Positions 57,881 to 64,000 of a stretch of DNA of 64,000 nt are shown here, in pieces. Positions within the stretch are counted from its first letter, which is position 1. The number at the start of each line of letters is the position of its first letter. The position numbers and the translations under genes were made by a program. Source of the DNA: Hsuehochloa calcarea (Eukaryota; Streptophyta; Magnoliopsida; Poales; Poaceae); the NCBI GenBank assembly GCA_036346395.1, contig CM070613.1, positions 23,864,818 through 23,928,817 of the forward strand, written 5' to 3'. The notes under the pieces were generated by a model. The model did no database searches. It saw only the letters and a program-made list of their open reading frames with translations, and was not told the origin of the DNA.

Positions 57881-58998
57881 GAGGCTTTTAAATTTCTGGA
57901 TTCCTGGATGTCCTTCTTGAGCGGCCTTGATCTGCTCTTCTAAGGTTGGCTGAACCTCCATTGCTGCTATGGTGCCGTGCTCTACTATCTCGAGGTTAAG
58001 CGCTTCTAAATCCTTATAGAGCTCAGGTTGTGATTCTTGAATCATGACATTATTGCAATAGGCCTTGCGCTTAATGCATCGGCTACTACATTAGCCTTTC
58101 CGGGATGATAGTGCACATCCAAGTCATAATCTTTGATCAATTCCACCACCTTCTCGACGGAGGTTGAGATCGGTTTGGGTGAAGATGTACTTGAGACTCT
58201 TGTGATCAGAAGATGTTGCAATGATTTCCGATCGGTAGTGGCGCCAAATTTTGGGCATGCACCATCGCCGCTAACTCTAAATCATGGGTTGGATAGTTAT
58301 CTTCATGAGGACGGAGTTATGCGGACGCATAGGCTACAACTTTTCCCTCTGCATGAGCACGCATCCAAGTCCTTGGCGTGAAGCATCGCAATAAACTTCA
58401 AAGTCTTTTGCATGTCCGCAAAACTAACACCGTGCGATGGTTAGCCTCTTCTTTAACTCCGAAGCTCTTCTCACAAGCTTCGACCACTCATATTTCTTTT
58501 CCTTCTTGGAGGTGGGTCATGGGTGCAGGCGGCTTTGAGAACCCTTCTATGAAGCGTCGATAGTATCCGCCAATCCAGAAAACTACGACTTGATCCACGA
58601 AGTTGGTTGTTTCCATTCCAAGACATCTTTTACCTTTGATGGGTCTATGCAACTCCTCCTGCGGTTACAATATGTCCAGAAAACCGACCTCCTGAGCCAA
58701 AACTCACACTTGCTTTGTACTTGGCATACGGTGATGCTCTTTGAGCTTCTCGAGGACCAATCTCGGATGTTCAAACATGATCCTCATTGGTCTTGGAGTA
58801 TATCAAAATATCGCCTATGAATACGACAACAAATTTATCCAAGTACTCCATGAATACCTTATTCATGAGGTTCATGAAATAGGTTTGGCGCATTGGTCAA
58901 GCCAAAAGACATGGTGTACTCAAGCAAAGCCGCAGGGTGGTAAAGCCGTTTTGGGATATCCTCGGCCCTAATCTTGGTGATGGTACCACGACCTCAGT
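57881..58998 (-). pseudogene. Gypsy reverse transcriptase and RNase H (many frame breaks)
   Basis: The catalytic box is FVVVFIGDILIYSK at about 58795-58835. The family has FIDD, so the first of the two catalytic aspartates reads Gly (codons at 58810-58821). Downstream, KVKDVLEWKQPTSW (about 58600-58640) marks the end of the reverse transcriptase region. RNase H words follow in short frames to about 58100, and EEQIKAAQEGHPGIQKFK (about 57900) leads into integrase. Almost every block is offset from its neighbour by a one- or two-base indel. Confidence 0.85.
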
Positions 58999-59898
58999 CT
59001 ATCTTGGAAAACACCATTGCTCCCGTCGGTGGTCAAAGCAGATCATCAATGCGGGCAAAGGGTACTTATTCTTAATGGTTACCTCATTGAGGGCTCTATA
59101 GTCCACGCACAGTCTGGCGGTGCCATCCTTCTTCTTTACAAAAAGTACAGGCGAACCCCAGGGAGATGAGCTAGGCCTGATGAATCCCTTGTCTTGTAGT
59201 TCTTCCATCTGCGCTTTGAGCTCTTCGAGTTCCTTGGCAGCCATCCGGTATGGTCTCTTAGCAATCGGGGCAGTCCCTGGCTTCAGGTTGATCACAAACT
59301 CGATATCTCGGTCTGGTGGCATACCAGGCAATTCTTCCGAAAAACTTAGGGTAGTCTGGACTCTTGGGGTTGCCTCCAATGATGTCTCCTCAAGGTTATG
59401 GATTGCATGATCCAAACCAGAGGAGTGGTCCACATTAACCCTTATCGTGGTTCCGAAATCCTTGGTGAGTACCACCTTCCTGTTGGCACAGTCTAACATT
59501 CCTTGGTATCTGGCCAACCAATCCATCCCTAGGATGATGTCCAGGGTTTGGGCGTGAAGCACTAAGAGATCCGCTAGGAATTGGGAATTTTCCATAGCAA
59601 TCTCTACTTGAGGGCTTACTAGGATAGCAGTTAAGGATCCCCCGGGTGAACTAAGTACCACGGGTTTCTTTAGCTTAAAAATTGGTAGTTTAAGCCTTTC
59701 AACAAATTTTCTTGAAATAAACGAATGCGAAGCCCCAGAATCAAATAAAACTTGTGCTGGTACTGATTTGATAAGGAACATACCCATTAAGACTCCAGTG
59801 GCTTGCTGGGCCTCCTCTGCCGTGACATGATTCACGCGGCCGCGGTTCAGTGTTGAAGCAGGTCTTGGTGCTGGCGGCGTCTGGTGGCTTCTATTCAA
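58999..59898 (-). pseudogene. Gypsy protease and N-terminal reverse transcriptase
   Basis: The longest clean frame of the element (299 codons). VNHVTAEEAQQATGVLMGMF precedes the protease active site LFDSGASHSFIS (about 59710-59750). Then come LDIILGMDWLARY (protease flap region), the linker LPGMPPDRDIEFVI, and the reverse transcriptase start GFIRPSSSPWGSPVLFVKKK and LCVDYRALNEVTIKNKYPLP. The frame is lost just after, where the family has RIDDLFDQL. Protease residues look functional. Confidence 0.92.
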
Positions 59899-61021
59899 GA
59901 TCGTGTCCGCCCCTCGAGGTGATGTGGCCTCGGCTTGGCCTTCACTAAGTAGTCGGCGTTAGGGGCACGGTTGGCAAAATGCCCTTCTCTCCACAATGGA
60001 AACAATGGAGATGAGCTGCCGGATGGGTTGATACAGGTTGTCCCACGGGGCGAAGAGCACGGAAACCAGTCCCACTAGGATGCGGAACTGAAACTGGAGT
60101 CCTTGGTGTCAGCGCGGCAGTCGGCCTGAAAGACGAGCTACCCTGGAAGGTTGGTTTTGGTGGAAAACCACCATGCGGCTTCGAAGACCATCTTTCTCTT
60201 GCGGTGATCTCCGCATCTTCCTTTCATTCTCCATCGGAAGAGCTTTGTTAACTAGGTGGTGGAAGCGGGGTAGTCGTGAAGGATCGGTGGCCTCTCATGT
60301 CTTCACGCATCCCTTCCACGAACTGTCGATCTTCTCTTCCTCGTCGGCGACGTCTGCATGGGCGAAGTGGCGAGTGGTTGAACTTTGTCGATATTCGTTG
60401 ATGACATATGTCCTTGCTTAAGGGATCCGAACTCGCCCTTCTTAACCTCATCGTTCAGTAGGACGAAATTGGTCTGAAAACCTTCTTGAATTCATTCCAA
60501 GAAATTGAATGCCCGATCGGTTCTTCTGCGATGGCCATCCGAGCTCAGCAAATTCCCAGCCGACGGGTCTTGGGGAGCTTCGCATCTGCAGTCTCTCCTT
60601 GTCCGCAGATTCTTCGTCGACCATCGAGTCTCTCGCTACTGTGAGCGCCGAGATAGTTCTCCCACCAAGCAAAGATTTGCTCCCTTGAGTGGTGAGTAGC
60701 GAAATCTACTTTATCCTCTTGAGCATCCGCCGGCGGCTTCTTTTCTGTATCCCCGAGCCAGTCCTCGCCTCTAGGGGTTCGTGGCGACGCAAAGGTAAGG
60801 GGTCTTGTCCTCGTGAAATCCGCCATTTAGAGTGACGCCGCGTTCCGGTCTGTTGGTAACAGCAAAGGCTCAAGGATCTGCGTCTGTTGAAACATTACTT
60901 GCGCCATGGTTGGGTTAGTGGCGGTGGAGGAGGCAGGGTCTTGAACTTGTCCACGGCCACGACCGCGGCCACGGCCAGCTGCGAAAGCACCACGAGGTGG
61001 GCAATGGCTCTTGAGTGACAT
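59899..61021 (-). pseudogene. Gypsy Gag with zinc knuckle
   Basis: Pieces of retrotransposon Gag in several frames: an Arg/Gly-rich start (GRGRGRGRGQ, about 60950), MAQVMFQQTQ, MADFTRTRPLTFASPRTP and AWWENYLGA (60545-60830), QFVEGMREDMRGH (about 60300), and the knuckle start CFHCGEKGHFAN near 59970-60000. Frame breaks separate them. Gag is the structural capsid protein of the element. Confidence 0.82.
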
Positions 61022-62400
61022 CGAGAGAACAACCTGGTTAGGACTAAGAGATATGTATGAGGGTTTACTAGCCCTCTAAAGCACTCAGAAAGCCATAAAC
61101 CAAACGAGAAAAACAACCATTGCGATACAAAGCCTTAAGGGCTACTCTGCATTAATAATACGAGGTTAAGTGTTTACATGACTTATAATACATAGCATAT
61201 AGGCTATGCTAAGCCATGACACTGGTTACAACATATCGCCTACAAAGGGAAGCAGAGAAAGAGTGCTTGCAAACCAAAACACCGCCTAGCAAGCACTACA
61301 ACTACCCTGAAACTAAGCTCGACTACTCCTCCATTGGGAGCTATGCCCACTGCCAGCGGCGCTGCCGCCCGGGGAGCGGGAGCGGCTCGGGGAGCTGGTG
61401 CGGGAGCGGTCGCTGCCGAGGCTAGGCGACGGGGAGCAGGAGCGCGAACGGCTGAGACGGCGCCTGCGGCTGGGCCCTCCAAGGTCAAAAGCAGGCGGCG
61501 GACTAGGACGCCGCACGCTCTTGCGCGCGGTCATCCTCGTGCGGGCTCCTCTGGGGCGAAGTATCCGAACGATCATCCTGTTCGGAGGCGCGGCGGCCGA
61601 GGAGGAGGAGCCGAGCGAGCACGTGGTCGCCGCAGTGATCCGCCAACTCGCGAGGCGGCATCTCTCGCGCCTCATCGCGGTGGTCTTCACCTTCCCTGAA
61701 CAGGTTGTTGCGGAGGGTGTCGGAGTGCTCGTAGCTGGAGGTGAGGAGCATCCGCAACTGGGCGACTTCGTCTTCGGCGGCGTTGAGGGACGCCGTCATA
61801 GCTTGGGTCATTGGACTCAGTGCGCCCAGTGGGGTCGCGTCATTGGTGTCGGCGACCTCGGAAGTGTTCCCCTCAAGAAGGTACGGAAGTGACGGTAGGG
61901 CGAACATCGCAGAGACCCTGTGCATCCCTTGACAGCGAGCGATGTGGCGGCGGCAAAGATCTGAGCAGCGTCCGCACAACTGGTTCGGGGCGCCGGGGCG
62001 TGGAAGGTGTGAGCAGTGAACTCACCATCTCGGGCATAGAGGAATACCTCCATGGTCCAAGACTCTCTGTCCAAGATGTGGACCGCTCGACTTCTAAGAT
62101 GGGCGGACGGTAGTATCCCAAGTCTGACATGAGTGCCGGAGGATAGCCACATCTCGCCTGACTTCCTCTCCATGGGAGAAAAAGTCCCAAGGGTCCATGG
62201 CGGGTGTGGAGCGACCATCTACAATTTTGAAACAAGAGGAAGAGTCAGTAAAACACAATGAAAGCAAGGCAAGTATAGAACGAAGAGTGGTGAGCAAAAG
62301 CAATAAGTACGCTATATTTTTCCCAAAAATTTTCTTAAATTTTGAAAATACGACTCAAGTCCTTAGGCTCGCCGATCTAGCTAAGAATCCTACATCGTAT
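61022..62400 (-). other. Gypsy leader with upstream reading frame
   Basis: Between primer site and gag, the minus strand holds overlapping frames (61503-61979, 61817-62218). They contain WTLGTFSPMERKSGEMW, SWTMEVFLYARDGEFT and DEVAQLRMLLTSSYEHSDTL, with a Ser/Arg-rich segment near 61400. Composition and length suggest an extra gene upstream of gag, as some chromoviruses carry, but I cannot name its function and it is broken. Confidence 0.5.
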
Positions 62401-62411
62401 GCTCGATACCA
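62401..62411 (-). promoter_or_regulatory. Primer-binding site of the terminal gypsy element (one base short)
   Basis: Reads TGGTATCGAGC on the minus strand, four bases inside the LTR end. The expected initiator-Met site is TGGTATCAGAGC, so an A within CAG is missing. Confidence 0.8.
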
Positions 62412-62415
62412 GCTC

Positions 62416-64000
62416 TGTCGGACCGGATTTTATAATCCGAATCCCTCTGTGAAATCATCGCTACTCCTGGATCGAGAGGTAGCGCTCACGAGACACATTC
62501 TTGATTCATTTCATACATCGCGAGACCAACCCGGTCTTAATATTACAACCTCGAGTTAAATAGACCACGTCGGTCGAGTTTACAAAAGAGGGCCGATCGG
62601 GCCAAATAGGTTCATTACATAACATAGAGAAACAAGTGCGAAGCAAAATGGGCAAACACGACTCTCGCAGTAAGCGGCTGCAAGCACCTTGTGTACCACC
62701 AATGTTATCCAAGGACTTGGAGAATATTGGCTATACACTGTGCGGTGAGCCAACTAGGTATGGCGAGCCTTAGCCTACGCAACCATCTACTCTTCGCCTA
62801 CGGTCTTGACCATCGAGTCCTTGCTCCTCGTAGTAGGCGTAATCATCCTTTCGGAGGCTTCGGGGTTTGGGGAAAGAGCGAGTGAGCACAACAACCGTGC
62901 TCATGAGCCAACACAGCAGATGCAATAATATATATGCAAGGCTAAACAAGGGTGGCTCGGGTTCTTTTATTTGCACAAAGCAATATTTGTAAATAACATA
63001 ATTACAAATCCCTATGACTTAGCATTTTTAAACGATTACATTTTCATTAAAGAGAATAAGTGCAATAATAAATAACGTGAAGGTTACCTCCACCTTATGC
63101 TTAAATTTTGATAACTACAGTTCGTCCACCGATTATCACCTTTGGGTAAGGCTACCGGAAAAATCCAAAACAAGGGCTAGATGAGCCCAACACGTTCCCA
63201 TTTCCACCCACAAAGATTTTTGAAATAGAACTACCTCAAGTTAAGTTCCCATGTCCGCCTATGACCGTAGGCGCGCTACTGCTTAAAAATGATTTTGACT
63301 CTGCGAGTTTGTACCTTGTACCGCAAGAGACAATCATACTCGTTACCCCACATGATTCCGTAGTCATGTAGTTGAGCGATCATCACGAGAACGTTTCAAA
63401 CTACCTTGCCCTTCGTCATCTCACCCCTATGGCCAATTCCATAAGTTGTGCGAGATGTTTACCCCAACGACTAGCAAAGCGGCCCCGGCCCGAGAGACTA
63501 GCGTGGCGAGCAACTTCACCGTGCTCGGTGTCCCATTCAAGCCGAGATACGCCCCGCCGCTTGCACACTTCTAAACACCGGTTGTGGGATGACATTCGTG
63601 GTTCAATAGTTTTACTAGGCCAAGTTGCACTTTGCGGACTTGCGGTTGTACTTGTTTTACACAGAGGTCATGACAAGATTAAGTCCTTAATTCATCGGGC
63701 GGTTCATACCACATACCAACCATTCTCGTACTACGTCGCACCCACCATTCTTTCCATCCGTCCGGATGGGGTACTAGCAAGTTGTTTAGGGTTTTGGGGA
63801 GGAAAACCAATTAACGCAACACACCAGTCATCTACATCCAATGACTGCCCAAAACCATTTTTTTTCATGTTTAAAGGATGATGATTGGGGTGATTAACAC
63901 CCCGGTACTCAAGCAAGGCTAGCATGGCACTTGAGTACCGACTATAACTAGTAAGTTACCATATAATTTACTAGGGTGACAAGGATCAGGGAATTCAAAT
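62416..64000 (-). repeat. 5' LTR of the terminal gypsy element (partial)
   Basis: Colinear with 53534-55130 and still matching at the last base of the window, so the LTR continues beyond it. Differences from the 3' LTR are mostly short indels at CTG/CAG and CCAG/CTGG words. Stem-loop at 62884-62902. Confidence 0.92.

Larger units (their letters stand above)
53534..64000 (-). mobile_element. Antisense Ty3-gypsy retrotransposon, right end outside the window
   Basis: On the minus strand: 5' LTR (from beyond 64000 down to 62416), primer site (62401-62411), leader and upstream frame, gag (about 59950-61020), protease, reverse transcriptase, RNase H, integrase and a degenerate chromodomain-like tail (to about 56500), polypurine-like tract (56486-56500), 3' LTR (53534-56485). 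Domain order protease-RT-RH-integrase identifies gypsy; the tail suggests the chromovirus (Tekay-like) group. It inserted into the copia element that starts at 48014 (TGGTA lies left of the insertion; the right flank is out of view). The domain set is complete but frames are broken in many places. Confidence 0.93.

Overview
This window is a stretch of a plant nuclear genome, almost certainly a grass. It has intron-rich plant genes, large nested LTR retrotransposons with initiator-Met-tRNA primer sites, GC-rich LTR promoters, and A1-family aspartic proteases of the nucellin/Asp1 type. I cannot name the species. Roughly three quarters of the 64 kb is retrotransposon sequence.

Genes: two complete protein-coding genes are supported, both on the minus strand: 11604-13727 (404 aa) and 28877-31795 (415 aa). 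Both encode nucellin-like aspartic proteases. They share the same 8-exon structure and intron phases, two intact catalytic Asp motifs (DTGS, DSGS), a signal peptide and an upstream TATAAATA box. They are tandem paralogues now about 15 kb apart. Copies of their flanking sequence lie at 0.63-1.11, 10.64-11.35, 14.37-14.85 and 28.56-28.63 kb, which suggests that the duplicated unit once included whole spacers and possibly a third gene. A broken zinc-finger gene fragment (16538-16911, plus strand) sits behind an array of 71-bp tandem repeats and is cut off by a copia element.

Layout: 1-1804 is unassigned flank. 1805-9740 is an antisense Ty3-gypsy LTR with a second LTR-like unit inside it. 9741-10640 is a copia fragment. 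10.6-15 kb holds the first protease gene between two copies of its spacer. 15.2-16.5 kb is a GC-rich block followed by the 71-bp repeats. 16912-28383 is an antisense copia element with a 124-bp LTR, disrupted by two gypsy solo LTRs (18510-21452, itself invaded, and 24027-28034). 28.4-34.1 kb holds the second protease gene and MITE-like debris. 34161-47545 is an antisense gypsy element with two LTRs of about 4.2 kb and a degenerate 5-kb interior. 48014-53533 is a sense-strand copia element cut off just before its reverse transcriptase by a further antisense gypsy element, which runs from 53534 past the window end.

Two observations stand out. (1) All the gypsy-type LTRs carry a short stem-loop. 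Where the LTR boundary is clear, it lies about 410-510 bp from the LTR 3' end. The stem bases differ between families but still pair (GAGCAC/GTGCTC, GAGTAC/GTACTC, GAGTC/GACTC), and the loop is usually followed by a CCTTGCT-like motif. (2) Differences between paired LTRs cluster at CTG/CAG sites as small indels. This looks more like base-calling error at methylated CHG cytosines than evolution, so frameshifts and LTR ages here should be treated with caution. I saw no rRNA, tRNA or CRISPR feature.
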